Positions 8,718 through 16,410 of a stretch of 34,085 bases of DNA are shown piece by piece. Source of the DNA: [Eubacterium] yurii (GTDB lineage Bacteria; Bacillota; Clostridia; Peptostreptococcales; Filifactoraceae). The notes under the pieces were generated by a model. The model saw only the letters and a list, made by a program, of their open reading frames with translations. It was not told the origin of the DNA and did no database searches. Numbering within the stretch: position 1 is the stretch's first letter; each line of letters begins with the position of its first letter. The stretch is taken from the NCBI GenBank assembly GCA_900167215.1, contig FUZS01000010.1, forward strand, positions 1-34,085, read 5' to 3'. The translations under genes were made by a program, and so were the position numbers.

Positions 8718-10037
8718 TTATCTCATTGAAAAGGCATCGACCAATGCACTTCTTCTCTTTCTTGCAAAATCTTTTGCAGTCACAGCGCCTTCTCCGGTTA
8801 CATTTGCTATGGTAAAACTTGTACCTCCAACTCCACATATACCAATACCATCTAATGAAGAGCCATTTTTGACAAAGATACTTGTTTTTAAAACACGTTC
8901 AGCAAGATTAAGCCTATCTATCCTGCCGGAGTGTATACCTGCTGTATGTCTAAGATTTTGTTCTACCATAAGTGCAATATCTAAGGCTTCTTCAAAATCC
9001 TTAACTTTTACCACCGTTATCAACGGCATCAATAGTTCCTGTGTGACAAAAGGATGTATCTTTACAGTTTCGACAGCTATCAAATTATAATTTTTATCAG
9101 CATAAATACCTGCTGTTTCTAAAATATAATGTACATCCTTGCCACCTAGTAATTTATTTGGCAACATATCTTCTGTAAGTAATACCTTAGAAAGTTTTAG
9201 CATAGTTTCTACATCATCCACATAGTAGACATTATTTTTTTCAAACTCTCTTCTTAAATTAGGAAGTACATCTTCCACTACTATTATATTTTTTTCACCA
9301 ACACAGGTGATATTATTATCAAAACTTGCACCCTTTACTATATTGTATGCTGCTCTTGATATGTCTGCGGTTTCATCTACTATGAAAGTAGGGTTGGCTG
9401 CTCCGGCTGAGATTACCTTCTTACCACAAGATAAGGCTGCTCTTGCATTATCTGAACCACCGGTTGATACAATTATATCTACATCTGGATGATTCATTAT
9501 CTCTCTGATATATTTAAGCATACATTCATCCAAGGTAACAACAAGATTGTCTATACCACATATATCAAATATGACCCTATTTATAATATCTGTTAGATGC
9601 TTAGATACTTCTATGGCTCTTGGATGTGGGCAATTTATTACACTATTTCCGGCTGCTAAAAGCCCTATTGTATTGTTTATCATAGTTTCGCAAGGATTTG
9701 TGCTTGGTTGTATAGCACAAGCCACTCCATAAGGTGCATATTCAAAAAAAGTCATACCACCATCGCCAGTTTTTACTGTAGTAACAAAATCTTCTGTACC
9801 TGGGGTCTGACTAATAGCTAATCTTATCTTTGTAGCCTTATCTTGTGTTTTGCCCATTCCTGTTTCTTCTTGAGACATGATAGCTAATTCATCTATATGA
9901 TTTAATAACTCTCTTCTTAAACCCTCTATTATATCCTGTCTATTTTTTTGACATAATTTAGAATAAATATAAAATGAACTTCTAGCTGATGCAATAGCAT
10001 CATTTACAGTTGAAAATACTCCCATTAAATTTTTCAT
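8718..10037 (-). CDS. Second CoA-acylating aldehyde dehydrogenase homologue, no encapsulation peptide
   Basis: A 439-aa PduP/EutE-family enzyme with its nucleophile at Cys245 in SFDNNITCVGEKN. The conserved STGGSDNARAALSCGKKV and C-terminal KRRSALVDAFSMR are present. The ATG at 10037 follows AAAGGAG; the longer ORF start at 10064 would run back into the EutN gene. It begins directly with the catalytic fold (MGVFSTVNDAIASARSSF) and lacks the N-terminal targeting helix of the other homologue (2111-3511). Two aldehyde dehydrogenases are a known feature of some GRE-type compartment loci. The pair may divide the work (lumen versus shell-associated, or assembly) or have different chain-length preference; the sequence does not decide which. 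Confidence 0.88.
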   Translation of the reverse strand: MKNLMGVFSTVNDAIASARSSFYIYSKLCQKNRQDIIEGLRRELLNHIDELAIMSQEETGMGKTQDKATKIRLAISQTPGTEDFVTTVKTGDGGMTFFEYAPYGVACAIQPSTNPCETMINNTIGLLAAGNSVINCPHPRAIEVSKHLTDIINRVIFDICGIDNLVVTLDECMLKYIREIMNHPDVDIIVSTGGSDNARAALSCGKKVISAGAANPTFIVDETADISRAAYNIVKGASFDNNITCVGEKNIIVVEDVLPNLRREFEKNNVYYVDDVETMLKLSKVLLTEDMLPNKLLGGKDVHYILETAGIYADKNYNLIAVETVKIHPFVTQELLMPLITVVKVKDFEEALDIALMVEQNLRHTAGIHSGRIDRLNLAERVLKTSIFVKNGSSLDGIGICGVGGTSFTIANVTGEGAVTAKDFARKRRSALVDAFSMR

Positions 10038-10047
10038 ATTTTCTCCT

Positions 10048-10311
10048 TTATACCAACACCTCATCTATTATTCCTATGATAGCCATATCAACTGTTGAAT
10101 TTCTCCTTTGATCCTCTACTCTAACTGATGACCCAGTTCCAACAAGTACATACTCTCCTATACCAGCCCCAACATAATCCGCAGCTACCTTCTGATTGCC
10201 ATTTATAGTCAAATCAGCATTTACAGGTTGTACTACCATAAGTTTATAACCTACGAGTGTGTCATTTTTTTTTGTAGCTACAACATTCCCTACAACTTTA
10301 GCCAGTATCAT
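10048..10311 (-). CDS. BMC-P vertex protein (EutN/CcmL family)
   Basis: This pentamer-forming protein caps the vertices of the icosahedral shell. The sequence MILAKVVGNVVATKKND at the start and VLVGTGSSVR in the middle are hallmarks of the EutN/CcmL/PduN family, as is the closing MAIIGIIDEV. The start at 10311 (87 aa) is supported by an AAGGAG 6 bases upstream; an alternative ATG 15 bases earlier has no good site. It is the only vertex protein in the locus, so it is probably essential for closing the shell. Its stop overlaps the ribosome binding region of the following aldehyde dehydrogenase gene. Confidence 0.95.
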   Translation of the reverse strand: MILAKVVGNVVATKKNDTLVGYKLMVVQPVNADLTINGNQKVAADYVGAGIGEYVLVGTGSSVRVEDQRRNSTVDMAIIGIIDEVLV

Positions 10312-10348
10312 ACTTACTCCTTTCATAGTTAAATAGATTTATCTACAA

Positions 10349-10900
10349 CTATTTTTTCTTATTGCCTTTCATTTTTTTTGCAGATTTGCTTTTTTTAGTA
10401 TCGTTCTTTTCTACTTCTTCCATTATTTCTTCTTCATTACTTGATTCAACTGTATCTTCATCATCTATAACATCTGCGTTTTCTTCTATTGTTTCTTCTT
10501 TTTCAGCTTCAAATGGAATTTGTTCTACATCAAAAACTTCAACATTATCATCATTTACTTCTTCTTTTATTTCCACCTGCACTTTTTCTTCTACTATTTC
10601 TTCTTGTACCTTTGTATCTTCTTCTTTATCTTCTATCATTGTATAGTACATTTCATCATGTGGTCTGGCTATTACTATACTACTTACGTAATTACCATAA
10701 GACATAGCTTCGTTTTTTCCGGCAGATACAGCTGCTTTAACAGCACCTACATCACCTACTACCTTTACAGTCATATAACCAAGACCTTTTGTATTTTCTA
10801 TCTCTATAATTTCTACGTTAGCAGTCTTAATCATAATATCCGCTACAAATATAGCTGTAGAAAGACCAACGATTTCTATCATCCCTAACGCTTTTTTCAA
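10349..10900 (-). CDS. BMC-H shell protein with long acidic, Lys-ended C-terminal tail
   Basis: Residues 1-82 are a standard single BMC domain ([46 protein letters not shown]). From residue 85 to 165 follows a low-complexity, strongly acidic tail rich in Glu, Asp and Val, and the last 15 residues are Lys-rich (KKSKSAKKMKGNKKK). Known tailed hexamers such as EutK carry a folded helix-turn-helix instead; nothing of that kind is visible here. The tail probably sits on one face of the hexamer and could recruit basic partners, nucleic acid or cytoplasmic structures. Translation starts at a TTG directly after the preceding stop (TAG-TTG) behind AAGGTGG, which may limit its amount relative to the main hexamer. 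Confidence 0.9.
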   Translation of the reverse strand: MKKALGMIEIVGLSTAIFVADIMIKTANVEIIEIENTKGLGYMTVKVVGDVGAVKAAVSAGKNEAMSYGNYVSSIVIARPHDEMYYTMIEDKEEDTKVQEEIVEEKVQVEIKEEVNDDNVEVFDVEQIPFEAEKEETIEENADVIDDEDTVESSNEEEIMEEVEKNDTKKSKSAKKMKGNKKK

Positions 10901-11446
10901 CTACATCACCACCTTCAAATTATCTATTATTTCTATATCAAATTCCAATATCTGCTTATAGTAATTTAATATTTTTTCCTTATATTTTTCAGGCTCTTTA
11001 CCGGTCAATTTCTCTATACCGGATTTCAAAAGATATATCTTATTGCCATTTTCAAAGCATCTTTTTACTATTTCAGTAGTTCCTGTATTATTTATGCAGT
11101 TAGATATGTTTATTATTTCATTTCTTTTTATAACAGGAAAAATCACTATATCAAGTTCATTTTCGCAAAAAAACTCCTCTATAGTCAATATTTTTTCAAA
11201 CTTATAAAATTCTTCTATTTTATCTCTATAACTTGTACTGTCTCTACATAGTAAAACAGCATTGAATTTCATATTTCTTATTTGTTTTAGTTCTTCTAAT
11301 AAAATATAATATCTATTATCCCACTGCTCATTAAACACTACATATGTAATCTTTTTGACAGGTGTAGATACAACTATATTTTCTTCCATTATTTTATTTA
11401 TTATATTTTTTATAATAAATTCTAAATTATTTTCTGATAAGTTCAT
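10901..11446 (-). CDS. Small BMC-associated flavoprotein-like protein (weak similarity)
   Basis: A 181-aa protein from the ATG at 11446, which has GGTGGATG upstream; longer starts are possible at 11458 or 11470. The N-terminus (NLEFIIKNIINKIMEEN) is an amphipathic helix very like a BMC encapsulation peptide. The rest looks like an alpha/beta nucleotide fold: the segment at about 100-140 (DIVIFPVIKRNEIINIS, then GTTEIVKRCF and NGNKIYLL) resembles the part of BMC-associated flavoproteins of the PF02441 type that reads like DLVVLPTLTRNTLAKIA...GKKVI. The match is by eye, and the family's conserved residues are partly lost, so cofactor binding is doubtful. It lies between the two ordinary hexamer genes, downstream of a hairpin. 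Confidence 0.5.
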   Translation of the reverse strand: MNLSENNLEFIIKNIINKIMEENIVVSTPVKKITYVVFNEQWDNRYYILLEELKQIRNMKFNAVLLCRDSTSYRDKIEEFYKFEKILTIEEFFCENELDIVIFPVIKRNEIINISNCINNTGTTEIVKRCFENGNKIYLLKSGIEKLTGKEPEKYKEKILNYYKQILEFDIEIIDNLKVVM

Positions 11447-11473
11447 AACATCCACCATCCAAAAATACAAATG

Positions 11474-11510
11474 TATAGTATCACTTCACACAAGGTGAAA
11501 TGATACTATA
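11474..11510 (-). terminator. Intra-operon hairpin, probable partial terminator after the main shell gene
   Basis: TATAGTATCA-C-TTCAC (11474-11489) pairs with GTGAA-A-TGATACTATA (11495-11510), a 16-bp stem with one mismatch and a 5-nt loop. On the minus strand it is followed by CATTTGTATTTTT, a broken T run. It lies between the PduA-like hexamer gene and the flavoprotein-like gene, so it likely lowers expression of downstream genes relative to the shell proteins and GRE or protects the upstream message. Confidence 0.65.
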
Positions 11511-11527
11511 TATTAAATTACAAAATG

Positions 11528-11809
11528 TTATTTATCGAGATGTGGTATTATTTTTTCTGTATCCATGTGTGGTCTTGGTATTACATGAATTGATACGACT
11601 TCGCCTACTGCTCTTGCTGAAGCTGCACCGGCATCAACAGCTGCTTTAACAGCACCTACATCGCCTCTAACCATTACTGTTACCAATCCAGAACCTATCT
11701 TTTCGTATCCAACAAGACTTACATTAGCCGCCTTTACCATTGCATCAGCAGCTTCTACAGCACCTACTAAACCTTTTGTTTCTACCATTCCTAAAGCATC
11801 AGATACCAT
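11528..11809 (-). CDS. Major BMC-H hexamer shell protein (PduA/PduJ-like)
   Basis: A 93-aa single-BMC-domain protein of canonical form: [40 protein letters not shown] and [11 protein letters not shown] in order, with only a ten-residue tail. Such hexamers tile the facets of the shell and their central pore passes small polar substrates such as diols. The pore-loop position, normally around residue 38-40, reads KIGSG, as in PduA. A GGAGG site lies just before the ATG. Its early place in the operon, ahead of a hairpin, fits high expression. I regard this as the main facet protein and the tailed hexamer (10349-10900) as a minor partner. Confidence 0.95.
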   Translation of the reverse strand: MVSDALGMVETKGLVGAVEAADAMVKAANVSLVGYEKIGSGLVTVMVRGDVGAVKAAVDAGAASARAVGEVVSIHVIPRPHMDTEKIIPHLDK

Positions 11810-11908
11810 AATTAACCTCCATTTTTTAGTTTAAAATTATTATGATTTAATCATTCTTGTTTAATTATACATGTTTAGTTATTCTTATTTAATTAATTAG
11901 TAACGCCT

Positions 11909-12679
11909 TTATATATAAGGTGTTGTTGTTGATTTTGGTTCATCTCCCAAAGCACCTAAAAGCTGTTTACCTACTTCTATCGCAGCTTTTACCGCTTGTC
12001 TTACTGCACCGGAGTCACCAGTAAATGTCAATATTACCTCGTTTGAGTAACTTGTTCCACCAGAAGGTGATGAGTAGCTAACTACTTCAACATTGGCTGC
12101 CTTTACAGCCACATCGGCTAATACAGTACCTATAGCTGCCGGTCCTGCGCAAACCATACCAAATGATTTTCCAAGTGGAGTTCCAAATGTTTTTTCTAGA
12201 CAATAGCTTGCTCTGGCTGTATATTGAAATTCAAGATGGCCAGCATCATTAGCATAAACATCTCCAAAATATTTTGGAAGAGCTTCTAAAGCTATTTCTA
12301 CCGCACGTCTTGCGTCGGATACATCTTCTGCTCCGATGTATATTAAGCTACCATGACCTGCTCCACCTTTTGTATCTCTAGGCAGTTCTACTGATATAAC
12401 TTCTGTATTTGTTGCCTTTACTGCATCATCTACAGCCATTATTTGTGGGCCGGCTCCAACTCTTCCACCTATTATACCTATTGATTTGAACTTACCTAAT
12501 TTCATAGTTTCCGTAAGCATAGGATCCACACTTGCTATAACAAGTCCTATAGTATCTCCTATAGCTGTACCAACAAATTCTGTAACGCCTACTCTATTTG
12601 ATTTTTTTCCAGCCTCAGGTTTAATACCAAGTTCTTGTGATACTTGTCCCATAACTCTTTCTAATAATTCTTTATCCAT
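11909..12679 (-). CDS. PduB-like trimeric tandem-domain shell protein (BMC-T)
   Basis: A 256-aa protein with two BMC domains: EFVGTAIGDTIGLVIASVD opens the first (from about residue 33) and KSFGMVCAGPAAIGTVLAD opens the second (from about 165). These strings match PduB/EtuB. The N-terminal extension (MDKELLERVMGQVSQELG) is a helix resembling cargo-targeting peptides; in PduB the equivalent segment links the shell to the enzyme core. The ATG at 12679 is chosen because GGAGG lies 6 bases upstream and because the longer start at 12733 would lie inside the activase gene. It follows the activase gene by 13 bases. Confidence 0.95.
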   Translation of the reverse strand: MDKELLERVMGQVSQELGIKPEAGKKSNRVGVTEFVGTAIGDTIGLVIASVDPMLTETMKLGKFKSIGIIGGRVGAGPQIMAVDDAVKATNTEVISVELPRDTKGGAGHGSLIYIGAEDVSDARRAVEIALEALPKYFGDVYANDAGHLEFQYTARASYCLEKTFGTPLGKSFGMVCAGPAAIGTVLADVAVKAANVEVVSYSSPSGGTSYSNEVILTFTGDSGAVRQAVKAAIEVGKQLLGALGDEPKSTTTPYI

Positions 12680-12692
12680 ATCCTGCCTCCTA

Positions 12693-13610
12693 TTAGCCAC
12701 CAATTTGACATTCCAAACCATAACTTTCAACAATTTGCTTTAATTCATTCTTATAGTCATCGCTTAATTCTTTTGTGTCCTTCATCTCGTATTCTCTATT
12801 TAAAAGTTTGTACTTATTTTCTCCATATCTATGATATGGTAATAGGTGTACTTTTTTTACATTTGGCAATGTCTTTACAAATTTTATTATATCTGTTATT
12901 TCTTCCCTACTTGAGTTAAACTCCGGTATTACCGGTATTCTTATAACAGTATTTGTTATTTCTTGAATTATTCTTGCATTTTTAAGTATTGTTTCGTTAT
13001 CAACACCTGTGAACTCCATATGTTTCTTAGGATCTACACTTTTTATATCCAACATGACCAAATCTACATATGGCATCACATCTCTTATAACTTCCTCATT
13101 AGCATATCCTTCTGTTTCTATTGCAGTATGCCAACCTTGAGCTTTACAAGCCTTGAATAATTCTTTAGCAAATTCACCTTGCACAAGAGCCTCTCCTCCA
13201 GATAATGTTATACCGCCATCTGAACGATAGTACTGTATTGAGTCTTTTCTTGCTTCTTTTATTACTTCCTCAACTGTCATAGTCTTACCCTTCATCAAAA
13301 GAGCACTACTTGGACATACTAACACGCACTCGCCACAAGATGTACATTTTTCTCTATCCACAATATATTCTTTATCTAAGTTTATAGCTCCTACTTTGCA
13401 AACTTTGAAACAGCTACCACATCTAATACATTGATCGCTCCTATACATTAGCTCCGGTTTCATCTTTTGAGATTCAGGATTACTGCACCATCTACACCTA
13501 AGTGGACAACCCTTAAGGAAAATTATAGTTCTTATACCTGGGCCATCGTGTATAGAAAATCTTTGTATATCAAAAACAATGCCCTTAGCACCATAGTTAA
13601 TAGTCTCCAT
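12693..13610 (-). CDS. Glycyl radical enzyme activating enzyme (radical SAM)
   Basis: This enzyme uses S-adenosylmethionine to place the radical on the GRE. The radical SAM cluster cysteines are Cys35, Cys39 and Cys42 (KGCPLRCRWC). A ferredoxin-like insertion follows with two further 4Fe-4S motifs: Cys61, 64, 67, 71 (CIRCGSCFKVC) and Cys89, 92, 95, 99 (CTSCGECVLVC). The conserved HDGPGIRT (21-28) and GGITLSGGEAL are present. The length, 305 aa, and two extra clusters match the activators of glycerol dehydratase (DhaB2) and related diol or choline GREs, not the shorter PflA. It lies 79 bases downstream of its GRE, behind a strong hairpin that may set the enzyme-to-activator ratio. Confidence 0.95.
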   Translation of the reverse strand: METINYGAKGIVFDIQRFSIHDGPGIRTIIFLKGCPLRCRWCSNPESQKMKPELMYRSDQCIRCGSCFKVCKVGAINLDKEYIVDREKCTSCGECVLVCPSSALLMKGKTMTVEEVIKEARKDSIQYYRSDGGITLSGGEALVQGEFAKELFKACKAQGWHTAIETEGYANEEVIRDVMPYVDLVMLDIKSVDPKKHMEFTGVDNETILKNARIIQEITNTVIRIPVIPEFNSSREEITDIIKFVKTLPNVKKVHLLPYHRYGENKYKLLNREYEMKDTKELSDDYKNELKQIVESYGLECQIGG

Positions 13611-13652
13611 AACAGGTTCTCCCTAAAATCACGATGAAAAATATCTTCAAAC

Positions 13653-13680
13653 CATGGTGTTGGTATAAGCCAACACCATG
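13653..13680 (-). promoter_or_regulatory. Perfect hairpin between the GRE and activase genes
   Basis: An 11-bp perfect inverted repeat, CATGGTGTTGG (13653-13663) and CCAACACCATG (13670-13680), surrounds a 6-nt loop. On the minus strand no immediate T run follows, so it is not a typical terminator. It is more likely an mRNA processing or stability element that keeps the GRE message in excess over activase. Confidence 0.7.
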
Positions 13681-13689
13681 CATTTAATA

Positions 13690-16248
13690 TTACATATCGT
13701 GTTCTGTTCTGTTTATTATATCATCTTGCACTTCTTTTGCTAATGTTACGAAGTGAGCACTGTATCCGGCAACCCTTACTATTAGGTCTTGATTATCTTG
13801 TGGATTTTCTTGAGCATTTAATAGAGTTTGTCTATCAACAACGTTGAATTGAACGTGGCTACCTTTCTTGTCAAAATAACTCTTAACTATTGATACAAAG
13901 TTTTTAAGTCCATTATCCCCAGATACAGCTGATGGTGTGAATTTTTGGTTGTACAATGTACCGTTAGAAGCTTGAGCATGGTCAAGTTTTGCAACAGAGT
14001 TTGATGCTGCTGTAGGTCCATTTACGTCAAAACCTTGTCTTGGTGATACACCGTCTGCAAGTGGTTGATGAGCCAATCTACCGTCAGGTAGAGCAAGAAC
14101 GTCTTTACCAAATAGTACGTTTGCAGAAACCGGATATATACCAGCTTGGAATTGTCCGCCTCTTGGGTTCATATATTTATCTACTTCATCACAATATATC
14201 TTTCCGCATCTTCTTGCTATATCATCTACTTCATCTATATCATTACCGAATGTTTCTGTAGTTTGAAGTATCTTTCTTATAGTAGCGAATCTACCAGTTT
14301 CTTCACCGCAGCATTTTGCTGATGCACAAGAATTATTTGATAATTGAGATGTCAATTTGTTTTCTAAAGTAGCTATATCTATTGAGCCTGTATTTGTAAG
14401 TATTTTCTTAACAGCTTCATATATATCAGCTTCTGACATAGCACCTGGAGTCTTAGTATTGCATTTTGCAGGTTGTATTTCATCAGAGTATCCAAAGTTA
14501 GCTTCAAGAGCTTTTTTCAACTCTAAAAGAGTCATTTTCTTATCATCAAATACATTTTTCTTTATAGCGTATAGTGAGTCTCCAGAGTCAGCTACACCAA
14601 ATGCTTGTGGACCAGTAAAGTTATATATTGCTCCACCTTCTTGTACTGATTTACCAACTGATATACAATCATCAACAAGAGCTGACATAAATGGTAGCGG
14701 TGCTCTTTCCATATGTGCATAGTCTACAGCGTTATCTGCTTGTGCCAAATGTCTTACAAAGTATTCCATTTGTTTTTTATAAGCTTCAAATATTTTTTCC
14801 ATACTGTCAAGTTCTTCTAACTCTCCAGTTTTTGGTCCTAATTGTATACCTTTGCATCTACCGTTATTAAGTGTTATCTCAAGCACTTTTGCTATATTAA
14901 AGAATGCTGCGTCATGCCATCCTTCTGTTCTGTGTCCGGCTTGTGGTTCAACGCAACCTATTATAGAGTAATCTCTTGCATCTTTTAGAGCTACGCCCCT
15001 TGCTACAAGCGCTAATACTATAACTTCATCATTATAAAAAGCTGGAACACCGTATCCTAATCTTGATACTTCGCAAGCTCTATATAGGAATTCAAGTGGA
15101 GAATTTTGATGAACACGCACTGAGAATGATGGTGCAGGTAACTTAACATGAGCTACTGCTTCCATGCACATGTAAGATACTTCATTTGTAGCATCTTGTC
15201 CTTCTTCGTTTTGTCCACCTACGCAAAGGTTCTGGAATACTGCGTATCCTGCGAAAGCTTGAGCAGATACTTCGTCACGAGTTTTGTTTACGTCGTTTAA
15301 TTTAACCCATATACAATCAACAAGTTCTTGAGCAAATTTTCTATCTATATTATCATCTTTTAAATAAGGATACATATATTGGTCAAATCTACCTGGAGAT
15401 ATAGAGTGTCCATTTGACTCTATTTGTACCATTATTTGTATAAACCAGAATGATTGGCAAGCTTCGTAGAAGTTTCTTGCTCCATACTCAGGTACTCTAT
15501 CGCAGTTAGCTGCTATTTGAAGCAATTCTTGTTTTCTTGTAGGATTATTTTCTCTATTAGCAAGTTCTCTTGCCTTATCTGCATATCTATGAGCAAATAT
15601 TATAGCTGCATTGTAAGATATTATTACTGCATTATAGAATTGTAATTTTTTAATTGATTCAGGATCGTCCATATCTAACTTGTTCATTGCTAATATAGTT
15701 TCTTCAAGTATACCTCTGAAACCTTTTTTAAGTATTTTGCCGTAGTCTACATTAACGTGACCAACGCCACCGTAAAAATAGTTACCTACTGTGAATATTC
15801 CATTAGATATACAATCTTTAGTAGCAGGAGACATGTAAGAATCCGCTAAAGAACTAGTAGTTTTACCATCCCAATACTTAAAAGCTTCATGTAAATCTTT
15901 TTTAACCTTATCAGATATTTCAAATGGATCAGCCATTCTTGTAGCCATAGTGTCAAATTCTTTTTCAACCCAATCATAAGAAAATTCAGGACAAATTTCT
16001 GTAGACCTTGGATTGATTGTTATTGAACCTACTACAAGTTCATCCTCTCTTATAGTTACAGGCAATTGAGTAAATATTTTTTCAACTGCTTTTGCTCTTC
16101 TCATTATAGGAGAAAGTCCTTCAGTTTCTTTGTAAGCTTCCGTAACCAAACAAGCTCTTTCTGATTCAACTTGAGGTACAGCGTCAATTATTACTTTTCT
16201 TAGTCTTTCTATCCTATCAGTTGGTCTACTAAAACCTTTTTCTAACAT
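13690..16248 (-). CDS. Glycyl radical diol dehydratase (B12-independent glycerol/1,2-propanediol dehydratase type)
   Basis: Predicted to dehydrate a vicinal diol to an aldehyde by radical chemistry. The glycyl radical is Gly828 in RVAGYSA; the thiyl residue is Cys432 and the general base Glu434, both in GCVEPQ. Recalled C. butyricum glycerol dehydratase residues align almost by number: His164 (GGVGHVNVDYG), His281-Ser282 (ESNGHSISPG), and Asp446 (EGWHD). Phe338 replaces its Tyr339. Choline lyase (CutC) is longer at the N-terminus and has a different set (Thr/Tyr after the Cys loop), so I favour diol dehydratase. At 852 aa it is about 65 residues longer than that enzyme (787 aa), owing to an insertion at about 592-662 holding four Cys (596, 641, 646, 647) and an amphipathic helix (605-621). 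It heads the leftward operon with GGGAGG 11 bases before the ATG. Confidence 0.9.
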   Translation of the reverse strand: MLEKGFSRPTDRIERLRKVIIDAVPQVESERACLVTEAYKETEGLSPIMRRAKAVEKIFTQLPVTIREDELVVGSITINPRSTEICPEFSYDWVEKEFDTMATRMADPFEISDKVKKDLHEAFKYWDGKTTSSLADSYMSPATKDCISNGIFTVGNYFYGGVGHVNVDYGKILKKGFRGILEETILAMNKLDMDDPESIKKLQFYNAVIISYNAAIIFAHRYADKARELANRENNPTRKQELLQIAANCDRVPEYGARNFYEACQSFWFIQIMVQIESNGHSISPGRFDQYMYPYLKDDNIDRKFAQELVDCIWVKLNDVNKTRDEVSAQAFAGYAVFQNLCVGGQNEEGQDATNEVSYMCMEAVAHVKLPAPSFSVRVHQNSPLEFLYRACEVSRLGYGVPAFYNDEVIVLALVARGVALKDARDYSIIGCVEPQAGHRTEGWHDAAFFNIAKVLEITLNNGRCKGIQLGPKTGELEELDSMEKIFEAYKKQMEYFVRHLAQADNAVDYAHMERAPLPFMSALVDDCISVGKSVQEGGAIYNFTGPQAFGVADSGDSLYAIKKNVFDDKKMTLLELKKALEANFGYSDEIQPAKCNTKTPGAMSEADIYEAVKKILTNTGSIDIATLENKLTSQLSNNSCASAKCCGEETGRFATIRKILQTTETFGNDIDEVDDIARRCGKIYCDEVDKYMNPRGGQFQAGIYPVSANVLFGKDVLALPDGRLAHQPLADGVSPRQGFDVNGPTAASNSVAKLDHAQASNGTLYNQKFTPSAVSGDNGLKNFVSIVKSYFDKKGSHVQFNVVDRQTLLNAQENPQDNQDLIVRVAGYSAHFVTLAKEVQDDIINRTEHDM

Positions 16249-16368
16249 AATTTTTTAATCCTCCCTTTTTAATTTAAGTAGTTTGTTACGCTTTTATGTA
16301 AAAAGCATATTTACAGTTTTTAAGTTTAAGTATTTGTTAATGTCCATCCATTTGACAATAGTTCACAT

Positions 16369-16382
16369 TGATAATGTTATCA
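16369..16382. promoter_or_regulatory. Palindromic operator, cre-like
   Basis: TGATAATGTTATCA is a 6+6 inverted repeat with a 2-base centre. Extended by one T it agrees with the CcpA cre pattern WTGNAANCGNWNNCW except at two positions. Its site in the divergent region would suit catabolite control of both operons, but a different dimeric regulator is possible. Confidence 0.45.
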
Positions 16383-16410
16383 TTTTTTAAAAAATAGTGT
16401 TAATGATTTT

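Noticed and set aside
10362-10888. Several plus-strand open frames rich in Ser, Phe or Tyr.
   Set aside because: They mirror the repetitive acidic tail of the shell protein on the other strand.
12679-12733. A longer start for the PduB-like shell protein.
   Set aside because: It would lie inside the activase gene; the GGAGG site points to 12679, where the PduB-like N-terminal helix begins.
13653-13680. A full terminator after the GRE gene.
   Set aside because: No T run follows on the transcribed strand, and the activase needed by the enzyme is downstream.
13690-16248. Naming the GRE as CutC choline TMA-lyase because the locus has two aldehyde dehydrogenases and a CutD-like activase.
   Set aside because: His164, His281-Ser282 and WHD (Asp446) fit the diol dehydratases, the N-terminus lacks the CutC-length extension, and the sensor has a PocR domain.
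16352-16380. A rightward promoter TTGACA with TGTTAT.
   Set aside because: The -10 is poor and the start would give a leader over 300 nt; TATAAT boxes closer to the gene are better candidates.
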